Assembly (NCBI RefSeq): GCF_027270315.1
Contig: NZ_CP114413.1
Span: forward strand, 6,758,001-6,822,000
Reading direction: 5' to 3'
Source of the DNA: Streptomyces cinnabarinus
Lineage (GTDB): Bacteria; Actinomycetota; Actinomycetes; Streptomycetales; Streptomycetaceae
DNA length: 64,000 nt
Shown: positions 35,001 to 42,411 of the stretch, in pieces
Numbering within the stretch: position 1 is the first letter of the stretch
Layout: each line of letters starts with the position of its first letter
The notes under the pieces: generated by a model
Databases searched by the model: none
What the model was told of the DNA's origin: nothing
Seen by the model: only the letters and a program-made list of their open reading frames with translations
Program-made: the position numbers and the translations under genes

Positions 35001-35263
35001 TCGGCAGCGCGGTCAACGGCAACCGCCGGTCCGAGGCGACCGTCGCCTACACCGACGGCACCACCGCGACGGTCCCCCTCGCCTTCACCGACTGGACCGT
35101 CGGCGGCGGTACCGGCTCCGTCCAGTACGGCAACGAGGTCGTCGCGCGGGCCGCGTACCGGAATGTCGCGGGCGCCGGGCCGCCGCCAGGGCCAGTCCGC
35201 CGCCCTGGCTGTTGCCGACGGCGACCGTGTGCGCGCGACCCCGTCGACGACGGCCTGCCGTGA
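32030..35263 (+). CDS. Secreted GH92 alpha-mannosidase, C-terminal end replaced at a rearrangement junction
   Basis: 1077 codons. Signal peptide residues 1-23 (L-L-A-A-L-L-A-A-G-V-T-P-A-L-A-A). The GH92 domain begins at Y-V-D-P-L-I-G-T-K-N-G-G-N-V-F-P-G-A and includes the conserved P-G-N-D-D-L-G-A-M-S-A-W-Y-V-F-S-A-L-G-L-Y-P split near residue 690. An alpha-galactosidase-NEW3-like domain and a beta-rich C-terminal domain follow. GH92 enzymes are calcium-dependent exo-alpha-mannosidases acting on N-glycans or yeast mannan. The homologous sequence stops at A-Y-R-N-V-A-G (~base 35170); the last ~30 residues are Arg/Pro/Cys-rich nonsense over the junction. ATG 32030 follows AAGGAGG. The catalytic domain is intact. 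Confidence 0.85.
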   Translation: MRFRPLSVLLAALLAAGVTPALAATSPPASTLVDDPTTYVDPLIGTKNGGNVFPGAVTPFGMFSFSPENTRGDATRTAAPGGYHYDATRIRGFSLTHMSGTGCAGGSGDIPFFPYAGEVTSSPAGDTKDQVYAADFSHADERAEPGRYRVGLASGVTADLTATARTGSARFTYPPDKPASLLIRTANSEVGSTDSAISIDPEKRTVSGSVTSGNFCGYLDPEGRRAYYTLYFTARFDRTFQATGTWRDDRLNPGSRETSGGTGGFANGGRPVPGKGAGGYVEFAPSADPVNVKVGISYVSQAGAEANLVAENPPGRSFEAVRDAARADWRDRLDAIRVGGGTEQERTTFYTALYHSLLHPNVISDADRRYRGADGKVHTVRSGHRAQYGTFSGWDVYRDQVQVLTLLEPRTGSDIAQSLYELAEQNGGIWDRWLHGARGTHVMNGDPSPIALAGIRAFGGTDFDLRGAFASLLKAATVPTDKDLSAAGKPVLSVGQRPSLDKYLKHHYMPSVSNAWGGAAETLEMSGADFALTQLAPAAGRKDIAAEFGRRSQWWQNNFNIAAHPSGGYIANRKADGSWVTGFTPATGNGFVEGTAAQYTWMVPHNPAGLFAAMGGRDRAVARLDSFFHDADGGWAFTGSGGEKSELDNEPSINVPYLYAYAGAPYKTQETVRAAMRELWSAEPGGIPGNDDLGAMSAWYVFSALGLYPQVPSRAELVLASPLFPRIEIDRPGGNDISVRAEGAAADAPYIRSLRVNGRTSDRPWLPASFVRDGGRLDLTLSGAPDRSWGGAPDDAPPSFRAGEQPYQIGVGPTTVRLAPGDSAKVGIRVLSMSGAGAGPEVRFRVDAPDSVTATPGEGTVVDGAQEITLTTTADTPQGFHEARVTVTSDGGSYQQPVSLTVAAPGTLLAAYDNTGISEDSGDHDEADYDGGGRSYSRQALAAAGLTPGGQGTVNGLTFSWPDSPNGRPDNATADGQTIQVRDGVTQLSFIGSAVNGNRRSEATVAYTDGTTATVPLAFTDWTVGGGTGSVQYGNEVVARAAYRNVAGAGPPPGPVRRPGCCRRRPCARDPVDDGLP
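35176..35250 (-). pseudogene. Antisense fragment of an acetyl-xylan esterase / cephalosporin-C deacetylase gene
   Basis: Read on the minus strand, this ~75-bp segment encodes V-A-V-G-N-S-Q-G-G-G-L-A-L-A-A-A, the nucleophile elbow (G-x-S-Q-G-G) characteristic of AXE1/CE7 acetyl esterases, preceded in a neighbouring frame by A-V-V-D-G-V-A-R, which normally comes just before it. Nothing else of the esterase is present. It lies between the broken ends of the GH92 and GH42 genes. Confidence 0.55.
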
Positions 35264-36368
35264 CGTCAACCCGCTCAGGCAGCCGGGGGAGTTGCGCCTG
35301 GCCACCTTCCAGGCCGTCGCCCACGGCGCCGACGCGGCCCTGTACTTCCAGATGCGGGCCTCCCGGGGTGCCTGCGAGAAGTACCACGGAGCCGTGATCG
35401 GGCATGCGGGCCGCGACGACACCCGCGTCTTCCGGGAAGTGGCCGCACTGGGCCGGGAGCTGGAACTGCTCGGCACGGCGACCCTCGGCGCCCGTACCCC
35501 GGCCCGCACCGCGCTGCTCTTCGACTGGGACAGCTGCTGGGCCCTGGAGATGTCCGACGGGCCCTCCCGGCTGGTGAAGTACCAGGACACCGTGCACGCC
35601 TACTACCGGGCCGCCCGGGAGGCGGGGGCGGACGTGGACGTCGTCCCGGTCACCGCCGACCTGACCCCGTACGACGTGGTCCTCGCCCCCGTCCTGCACA
35701 TGGTCAAGGGCGACCTCGCGAGCCGGCTTGAGGAGGTGGCGGCGCGCGGCGGCACCGTCCTGACCACCTTCCTCTCCGGCCGCGTCGACGAGCACGACCG
35801 TGCCTTCCTCACCGACGTCCCCGGACCGCTCGCCCCGCTGATGGGCGTCCGCGTCGACGAATGGGACGCCCGGCCCGCGGAGTACACCCAGACCGTGCCG
35901 GAACTGGACGCCCACGCCCGGCTCGTCCTCGAGATCGTGCGGCCCCGCGGCGCCGAACCGGTCGCCACCTACGGCGGCGACTTCTACGCGGGCACCCCGG
36001 CGGTCACCCGGCACCCGTACGGCGAGGGCGAGGGCTGGTACGTCGCCACCGCCCTCGACCAGCCCGGCGTGGACCGCGTGGTCCGCCGGATCCTCGACCG
36101 CCACGACCTGCTCGGCCCGTACGCGGACCACCGCACGGTGGAAACGGCGACCCGGGTCGCCCCCGACGGCACACACCTGCTCTTCCTGCTCAACCATGCC
36201 GCCGCCACAGTCGACCTGACCTCCCATGTCACCGCCACCGACCTCCTCACCGGCAAGCGGATCGAGCGGGGCGAACCCCTGTGCCTCGACCCGCTCGGCG
36301 TGGCGGTCCTGCGCCTTCAGCCGATCGTGACGACACGGGCCCAGGACGGCGGGGAGTCCGGGACATAG
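35256..36368 (+). pseudogene. GH42 beta-galactosidase, N-terminal catalytic part deleted
   Basis: About 370 codons clearly homologous to the C-terminal half of GH42 beta-galactosidases: D-V-N-P-L-R-Q-P-G-E-L-R, the end of the TIM barrel F-Q-A-V-A-H-G-A-D-A-A-L-Y-F-Q-M-R and E-K-Y-H-G-A-V, then the trimerisation domain (T-A-L-L-F-D-W-D-S-C-W-A-L-E) and beta-domain. Roughly 300 N-terminal residues, including the acid/base Glu, are missing, so it cannot be active. The remaining frame is open and unmutated, which suggests a recent deletion. Its end overlaps the convergent vWA gene by 52 bp. Confidence 0.8.
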
Positions 36369-37681
36369 TCCGGGTCGTTCTCGTTCACGGCGCGGGGCGG
36401 ACGCGGGAAGAGGCCGACGACGGTGCGGCACGGCGGCTGCTCGGACGGCCAGGGCGTCTGGCCGTCCGTCAGGGCGACGATCACGTCCGGGCGGGGCCGC
36501 GAACGCAGCGCCCGCGCGAAACCCGAGCGCAGATCCGTGCCCCCGCCGCCGATCAGATCGAGGGACTCCGCACGGCAGATCGGTACGGCGATCCCGGCCG
36601 CCGCGTCGCAGGAGACCACCGAGACCAGATCGCGCCGCCCGCCCACCGCTCGGGCGATCGCCGCCACCTCCAGCAGCGCGCTGCCCAGCTCGCTGTCGCT
36701 CACCGACCCGGAGGTGTCGATCACCACACAGACCCGGGGCGGATTGCGCCGCAGACTCGGCAGCACCACCCCGGGAACGGCGGCCGAGCGCCGGGACGGA
36801 CGCCGGTAGCTGTGGTTCTCGCCCACCCCCGGCGCCCCGGCCGCCGAGCGCACCGCGGCCCCCAGCAACTGCCGCCAGGGCTGCGGCGGATGGAAAGCCT
36901 CGTCCGCCCAGCGGCGCCAGCCCTCCGGGGCCTCGCCCGGCTTGCCCTTGATCCCCTCGGCGACCCGGAAGCGCACCGCGTCCCGCTGCTGTCTGGTCAG
37001 CCCGTGGGCCCCGTCGGCTCCCAGCTCCCACGGCCGCTCCTGGCCGTGGGCACCGCCACCGCAGTCCAGCCAGGCCAGCTCGGCGAGCGCCCCGGACATG
37101 GACGCCGTGCGCAGGTACTCCTCCATCAGGAGCCCGTCGGGCAGCCGCAGCAGCGACGGGAGAATCGCCCCCGTGGGCCGGGGCAGGCCGTCGCCGTAGA
37201 TGTCGTCATTGATCTCGAAGTCGGCGGCGATGTTCCGGCGCAGCCGCTCGCCCGGCCCGTACTTCTCGTTCTCCCGCGCGTAGCGCTCGCCGCGCGCGTG
37301 ATGGTCCCGGAGCAGATGGGAGACCTCGTGCACCCAGACGCCCGCCAGCTCCTCCACCGGAGTGTGCGCCACGAAGCCGGGGGAGACGTAACAGCGCCAG
37401 TGCGCGTCGACCGCCATCGTCGGCACCGCACGGTCTTCCACGATCCGGAGCGCGAAGAGCGCGACCGCGAGGTAGGGGCGGACCTTCACCGCGTGCAGGC
37501 GGGCGGCCAGCAACTTCTCCATGTCCAGGGGGAGCCCGTCCGGATGGTCGGGCTCGCCGGGACGGACCGGCGCCGCCGGAACGGTCGCCCGCACCGGACG
37601 CGGCGGCGGAGGCGGGGCCATCGGCCGGGGCAGCGGACGCCGCACGGCCCGCGCGCCCTCCGCACGCACCGCCCCCGTCAT
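36317..37681 (-). CDS. Putative metallopeptidase with C-terminal vWA-like domain (DUF2201 type)
   Basis: A 454-residue cytoplasmic protein. After a Pro-rich N terminus it has a zinc-protease-like helix V-H-E-V-S-H-L-L-R-D-H with HExxH at residues 118-122. A C-terminal von Willebrand A-like domain carries the metal site D-T-S-G-S at 322-326 and G-G-G-T-D-L-R-S-G. This matches the DUF2201 family, which accompanies MoxR AAA+ ATPases. Its start overlaps the MoxR stop (ATGA). A MoxR/vWA pair usually works as a chelatase-like remodelling or metal-insertion machine; the built-in peptidase domain may make it a substrate-processing module. Target unknown. Confidence 0.82.
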   Translation of the reverse strand: MTGAVRAEGARAVRRPLPRPMAPPPPPRPVRATVPAAPVRPGEPDHPDGLPLDMEKLLAARLHAVKVRPYLAVALFALRIVEDRAVPTMAVDAHWRCYVSPGFVAHTPVEELAGVWVHEVSHLLRDHHARGERYARENEKYGPGERLRRNIAADFEINDDIYGDGLPRPTGAILPSLLRLPDGLLMEEYLRTASMSGALAELAWLDCGGGAHGQERPWELGADGAHGLTRQQRDAVRFRVAEGIKGKPGEAPEGWRRWADEAFHPPQPWRQLLGAAVRSAAGAPGVGENHSYRRPSRRSAAVPGVVLPSLRRNPPRVCVVIDTSGSVSDSELGSALLEVAAIARAVGGRRDLVSVVSCDAAAGIAVPICRAESLDLIGGGGTDLRSGFARALRSRPRPDVIVALTDGQTPWPSEQPPCRTVVGLFPRPPRAVNENDPDYVPDSPPSWARVVTIG

Positions 37682-38901
37682 CGGCCCACCTTGGCCCGCT
37701 CCACCGACCGGTCCGCGCGCGCCGCGAGTCCGACGATCGAGGCCAGCCGCTCCACCGCCGCCGGCACCTCCCAGTCGTCGCGCCGCACCGCCGCCAGCGC
37801 CTTGGCCGGGGCGACCAGCAGGTCCGGAGCACCGGTCTCCAGGGCCCGGACCAGCACCGCCCAGGCCGCCTCCCAGCGCCCCCGCTCCGGCCGCGCCCCC
37901 ACCGCGGCCACCACCGCCTCCAGCGCGGCCTGCCGGAGATCGCCCCGCTCGGGCAGCTCCGCGGTGGCCGGATCGGCGAGCAGCAGCTCCGGGTCCGGCA
38001 GGTCCATCCGGTCCAGGTGGGCGAGGAGTTCAAGCCCCGGACCGTCGCCCACCGCACCCCGCACGAGCAGCGCCAGCACCTCCCGGGAGACGCCGGCCGC
38101 CGTACCGAAGGCCAGCAGGGTCAGCGCGGCCTCCCAGCTGCGCGGTGAGGGCCAGGCCCCGCCGCGCCGTGTCTCGCTGCTCGGCAGCCGGTGGATCAGC
38201 GTGGGCCGGGCGGCGAGGAAGTCACAGACCGCGCGGCGGGCGAAGGCCACCGCCTCCGGCAACCGCTCCGGGGCGAGGCGGGGCAGTTCGGCCCGGGGCC
38301 AGACCCCGCCGAGACCCCGTACCACCACGTCCTTGTCGTGCACCCAGTACAGATGCACGAACCGGTTGGCCAGCGGCGGGCTCAGCTCCCACCCGTCCGC
38401 CGCCGAGGCGCGCGGGTTGGCGGCGGCCACGATCCGTACCCCGGGCGGCAGTTGAAGGTTGCCGACCCGGCGCTCCAGCACGACCCGGAGCAGCGCCGCC
38501 TGGACGGCGGGGGTGGCGGTGGACAGTTCGTCGAGGAAGAGCAGCCCGCGCCCGGCCCGTACCAGCTCCACGGCCCACTGCGGCGGCGCCATCGGCACGC
38601 CCCGCACGGCAGGGTCGTCGCCCACGATGGGCAGTCCGGAGAAGTCGGTCGGCTCGTGGACGCTGGCGATCACGGTGGTCAGCGGCAGGTCGAGCGAGGC
38701 GGCGAGCTGTGTCAGGGCCGCGGTCTTGCCGATGCCGGGCTCGCCCCAGAGCAGCACCGGGAGGTCGGCCGCGACGGCGAGGGTGAGCGCTTCGAGCTGC
38801 TCGTCGGGGCGCGGCTCGGTGCTGGAGGTCCGAAGGAGCGTCAGGAGGTCGTCGGCGAGGGAGAGTTGGGCGTCGACGGGAAGGAGCGTGCGCGAAGTCA
38901 T
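37678..38901 (-). CDS. MoxR-family AAA+ ATPase
   Basis: A 407-residue ATPase. Walker A is G-E-P-G-I-G-K-T (residues 53-60), Walker B L-L-F-L-D-E (120-125) and sensor 1 lies in I-V-A-A-A-N-P-R. The D-F-S-G-L-P pore-side segment is typical of MoxR/CbbQ-like AAA+ proteins. Residues ~260-407 are a helical extension longer than in minimal MoxR. It lies between an unknown third protein and the metallopeptidase/vWA protein in one minus-strand operon and presumably powers their action. ATG 38907 is an alternative start. Confidence 0.87.
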   Translation of the reverse strand: MTSRTLLPVDAQLSLADDLLTLLRTSSTEPRPDEQLEALTLAVAADLPVLLWGEPGIGKTAALTQLAASLDLPLTTVIASVHEPTDFSGLPIVGDDPAVRGVPMAPPQWAVELVRAGRGLLFLDELSTATPAVQAALLRVVLERRVGNLQLPPGVRIVAAANPRASAADGWELSPPLANRFVHLYWVHDKDVVVRGLGGVWPRAELPRLAPERLPEAVAFARRAVCDFLAARPTLIHRLPSSETRRGGAWPSPRSWEAALTLLAFGTAAGVSREVLALLVRGAVGDGPGLELLAHLDRMDLPDPELLLADPATAELPERGDLRQAALEAVVAAVGARPERGRWEAAWAVLVRALETGAPDLLVAPAKALAAVRRDDWEVPAAVERLASIVGLAARADRSVERAKVGR

Positions 38902-38977
38902 GGGCATCACCAGGTGAGGTCTAGGGAACGGGGCAGCCCCGAGGGCTGAAGAATGAGAAGCGGACGAAGTCGTCCGG

Positions 38978-40342
38978 TTATGAGGCCAGGCGGGGCCGGG
39001 TACGGCTGCCGCGCTTGCGGCGCAGTACGGGAGGCGTACGGCGGTCGAGCCGGATACGGCGCCCTTCGGCTCCGACGTCGGCGGCGGGGTGCACGGCGAC
39101 CAGGCCCGAGCGGAAGAGCCCGTGCTCGATGCGGCGGGCGGCGGCCGACTCCAGTTCCTCCCGGAGCGGGCCCTCGCGCAGCATCGCACCGGGACCGAGC
39201 AGCCCTTCGACCACGGCCAGCGCCCCGCCGACATCACCGTGGCCGAGGCGCTCCCGGACCGCGGGCAGCGCCTCCGGGCTGCGGTGCACGGCGTCGATCG
39301 CCCGCAGACACGGCAGCGGGGGGCCGCCGAACGCCACCAGCAGTTCCTCCCGGCGCAGTTCGACCGCGTCGTGGTCGACCGCCGTCAGCACCCCGTCCCG
39401 CAGCGCGATCCGGTGCACCTCGCCCCGGCACTCCACCCGATGCGGATCGACGGGTTCGGGAACCGGGTGCGCCGCCGGAGGAGAGGCGTACGCGGGCAAC
39501 GCGGCGGCGACGAGCGGATGCAGCCGGTCGGCGGCGAGCAGCCCCGCCCGCAGCAGCTCCAGGTCCGGCAGCACCCGGGTCGCCGCCTCCGGCAGCACCG
39601 GGAGCGCCGCGACCTCCTGCGGCGGCAGCTCCTCCTGCACCAGCCGGAGCGTCGGGGCGTGGCTGTCGTCGGGGGCGACGAGTTCGAGCACCTCATGGCT
39701 GCGCGGACCGGTGCGCACGGTGAAGGCACCGCGAGCAAGGCCGCATTCGGCCCGCAGCAGCTGCTCGGCCTCGGCAGCCCAACCCGCCGTGTTCCACAAG
39801 GAGTCGGGCGGATCACCGCACCGGTGCGCCAACTCCCCGCTGCGGCCGGAATCCCACAGGTGCCGGTGCAGATCGAGCCGGAACCGCCGGTCGGGATGCG
39901 GGTGCGGATGGTGCCCGGAGTCGTAGCTCCCGGAGGACTCGTCCCACAGCGCCAGCGACATCCGCTGTCCGGCGTCCGCCCAGGCAGGAGGCGTCCGCAC
40001 CACTAGCTGCACCGAACCCGAATACCGGGCCAGCGAGAGGGTGAGACCCGGCCGGAGCCACCCGTCGGGGGCGATCCGCGGCATGTGCCAGCGCAGCAGA
40101 TCCGGCGCCAACCGGCGCAGGTCCGCGCGGAGTCGAGTGAGCAGTTCGGTGCCGTAGCGGTGACGTACGGCGCGCAGATCGAGGTCGACGTCGACCCGGG
40201 CGGCGGCGCAGGCACCGGCCCAGTCACCGGCCGTACGCCGCGCGGTCGCGGTCTCGATCATGGACGGTGGCACGGCGTACTCGCGTACGCGCTGCCACAT
40301 CGACAGGCGGGTCGGAATCGTGTCCGCGAAGTGAAGTGCCAT
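38978..40342 (-). CDS. Unknown third component of the MoxR/vWA operon
   Basis: A 454-residue protein, first gene of the operon, 76 bp upstream of the MoxR gene. The N-terminal part reads R-R-T-A-G-D-W-A-G-A-C-A-A-A-R-V-D-V-D-L-D-L-R (split), a pattern also present, as I recall, in other Streptomyces next to MoxR/vWA genes. It has a His-rich loop G-H-H-P-H-P-H-P-D near residue 145 and a Leu-rich helical middle. A basic tail (R-R-K-R-G-S-R-T-R-P-R) ends the protein. No enzyme motif or membrane segment is visible. It may be the recognition or substrate component. ATG 40342 follows AAGGTGAG. Confidence 0.65.
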   Translation of the reverse strand: MALHFADTIPTRLSMWQRVREYAVPPSMIETATARRTAGDWAGACAAARVDVDLDLRAVRHRYGTELLTRLRADLRRLAPDLLRWHMPRIAPDGWLRPGLTLSLARYSGSVQLVVRTPPAWADAGQRMSLALWDESSGSYDSGHHPHPHPDRRFRLDLHRHLWDSGRSGELAHRCGDPPDSLWNTAGWAAEAEQLLRAECGLARGAFTVRTGPRSHEVLELVAPDDSHAPTLRLVQEELPPQEVAALPVLPEAATRVLPDLELLRAGLLAADRLHPLVAAALPAYASPPAAHPVPEPVDPHRVECRGEVHRIALRDGVLTAVDHDAVELRREELLVAFGGPPLPCLRAIDAVHRSPEALPAVRERLGHGDVGGALAVVEGLLGPGAMLREGPLREELESAAARRIEHGLFRSGLVAVHPAADVGAEGRRIRLDRRTPPVLRRKRGSRTRPRLAS

Positions 40343-40431
40343 CAGCACTCACCTTGCGTGGACGATTCCCCCAATCCGGAAGAGGGGAAGGTGTTCATCG
40401 CCCGCATCATAAGCACCACGATCGGGATCTG

Positions 40432-42396
40432 TCAGTAGAGATCCCGCCCCCGCCCGTCCGGAACGCCCGACTTCCGCAGGAAGTAGCTGTTGATCTGATC
40501 CCGCCACTCACGGGCGCCGCGGAGCTGCTCGGCGAACCGCTCGGTGACCCGCGCATGACGTCCCGCGTTCATCAACTCCCTTAGCGAAGCCCACACTTCG
40601 GACGCTTCCTCGACCTCCGTCACCCCCTCGAAGTGGGTGTCGTAGATGTGCTGGATCACCGTCCTCCCGCTGTGCAGCACATGCCCGTACGGCACATGGT
40701 GGAAGAACAGCAGCAGTTCGTCGGGGCAGGTGGCGAGCGACTCGTACACCTCGGCCCACGGCTTGGCGTACTGCCCCGCGTACCCGGTCCCGGTGGCCAC
40801 GCTCCGGTCGACGCCCACCCCGTCCCGGTCGGCGAAGTGGTAGGTGCCCCAGGGGCTGTACTCGTACCCGTCCACACTCGGCCCGTAGTGGTGCCCCGGC
40901 TGCACCATGAACCCCACGCCGAGCGGCGCGGTGTACTTCTCGTACGTCCGCCAGGACCCCTCCAGCACGGCCCGCACCCCCGCCGCCGGACCCGGCCCGA
41001 AGGTGAGCCCGATCCAGTCGTCGAGGATCGCCAGGGGATCGGCGCCCGGGTCCCAGGCGAGCCGCCCGAAGGTGTACAGGTTGGACTGGGCCAGCGGATG
41101 CCCGGTCCAGAACGGGTCGTCCCCGGCGTTGGAGACGGCGACCAGGCCGTCGGACAGGCCCCCGGTCGGAGCGGTCCCCTCCGGCCGGAACCGCAGCGCC
41201 TCGCCCCACATCGGGCCCAGCCAGCACACGTGCCGCTGCTGCCCGGTGTACTCCTGGGTGGCCTGCACCTCCACCGCGAGCCGCGTCCCCGGCATCGCCC
41301 CGAGCAGCGGCGAGACCGGCTCGCGCACCTGGAAGTCCATCGGCCCGTGCTTCACCTGGAGCACCGCGTTCGCCGCGAACTCCTCGTCCAGCGGCACGAA
41401 ATGGTCGTACGCCGCCCGCGCCCGGTCCGTCGAGCGGTCCCGCCAGTCCTGGCGGTGGTCGTACACGAACGCCCGCCAGCGCACGGTCCCGCCGTACGGT
41501 GCCAGCGCCGCCGCCAGCATGTTCGCGCCGTCGGCATGGCTGCGGCCGTACGCGAACGGCCCCGGCTGCCCCTCGGAGTCGGCCTTCACCAGGTACCCGC
41601 CGAAGTCGGGTATTGCCGCGTACACCTCGGCGGTCGCCCGCTCCCACCACCGCCGCACCCCGTGGTCCAGCGGATCGGCGGTGTCCAGGCCGCCGAGCAG
41701 GATCGGCGCGGCGAAGGACACCGAGAGGTGAGTGCGGATGCCGTAGGGCCTCAGCGCCTCGGCGATCCTGGCCACGTCGCCGATCCGCTCGGTCAGCAGC
41801 CGTGCCTCGGTCGCGTGCACATGACGTTGTTCACGGTCACGGCGTTGATCCCGCAGGCCGCCAGCAGCCTGCCGTAGACCCGCACCCGCTCCAGATCGCC
41901 GCGCGCCCGGCCGTCCCGCCAGAACAGGGAGCCGCCGGAGTACCCGCGCTCCACCTGGCCCATCACCGGATGCACGGCCACGTTGTCCCAGTGGTCCAGC
42001 ACCCGCAGCGCCACGCCGGGCCGGTGCGTCAGCCGCGCCCGCTGCCCGCCGAAGGCGTCCTCGCCGAGCCGTACGACATGGAACAGGCCGTGCAGCAGCC
42101 CGCGTTGGCCGGTCGCGGTGACCGTAGTGCGGTTCTCGGCGCGCTCGAAGGTGAACGCCTCGCTGTCGTCGGCGCCGGTCAGGTCGAGCACCAGGTCGAA
42201 CGGTTCGGGGGAAGCGTCACGTACGACGCTTCCCCCGAACCGTGCACAAGCCTCCGCCACTTCACCGTGCACCGTGTCCACCAGGAGCCCCGATCCGCGG
42301 ATCAGGGTCGACCCGGCTGCCGATCGCCTCGAAGGCGGCGGGCGGCAGCCAGGCCGGGTCCACACCGGCGGGGAGCACGGGCACGGGTAGCGGCAT
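40432..42396 (-). pseudogene. GH67 alpha-glucuronidase broken by two frameshifts
   Basis: The intact gene would be ~655 codons from ATG 42396 (M-P-L-P-V-P-V-L-P-A-G-V-D-P-A-W). Frame 1 runs to a TGA at 42262-42264. Homology moves frame near 42300-42312 (one extra base) and continues as R-G-S-G-L-L-V-D-T-V-H and H-W-D-N-V-A-V-H-P-V-M-G. It returns to the first frame near 41822, where one A is missing from an expected A-A-C-G-T-C-A-A-T (N-N-V-N-V-H). The C-terminal 460 codons, with V-E-V-Q-A-T-Q-E-Y and F-F-H-H-V-P-Y, are intact. The enzyme releases 4-O-methylglucuronic acid from xylan oligomers and has no signal peptide. Either a true pseudogene or two sequence errors. Confidence 0.82.
42201..42242. 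repeat. Perfect 18-bp inverted repeat inside the GH67 pseudogene
   Basis: CGGTTCGGGGGAAGCGTC (42201-42218) is exactly complementary to 42225-42242, with a 6-base spacer. Such a long perfect palindrome is unusual in coding sequence. It spans the codons for R-F-G-G-S-V-V-R-D-A-S-P-E-P. Confidence 0.8.
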
Positions 42397-42411
42397 GGGC
42401 CTCAACTCTCC

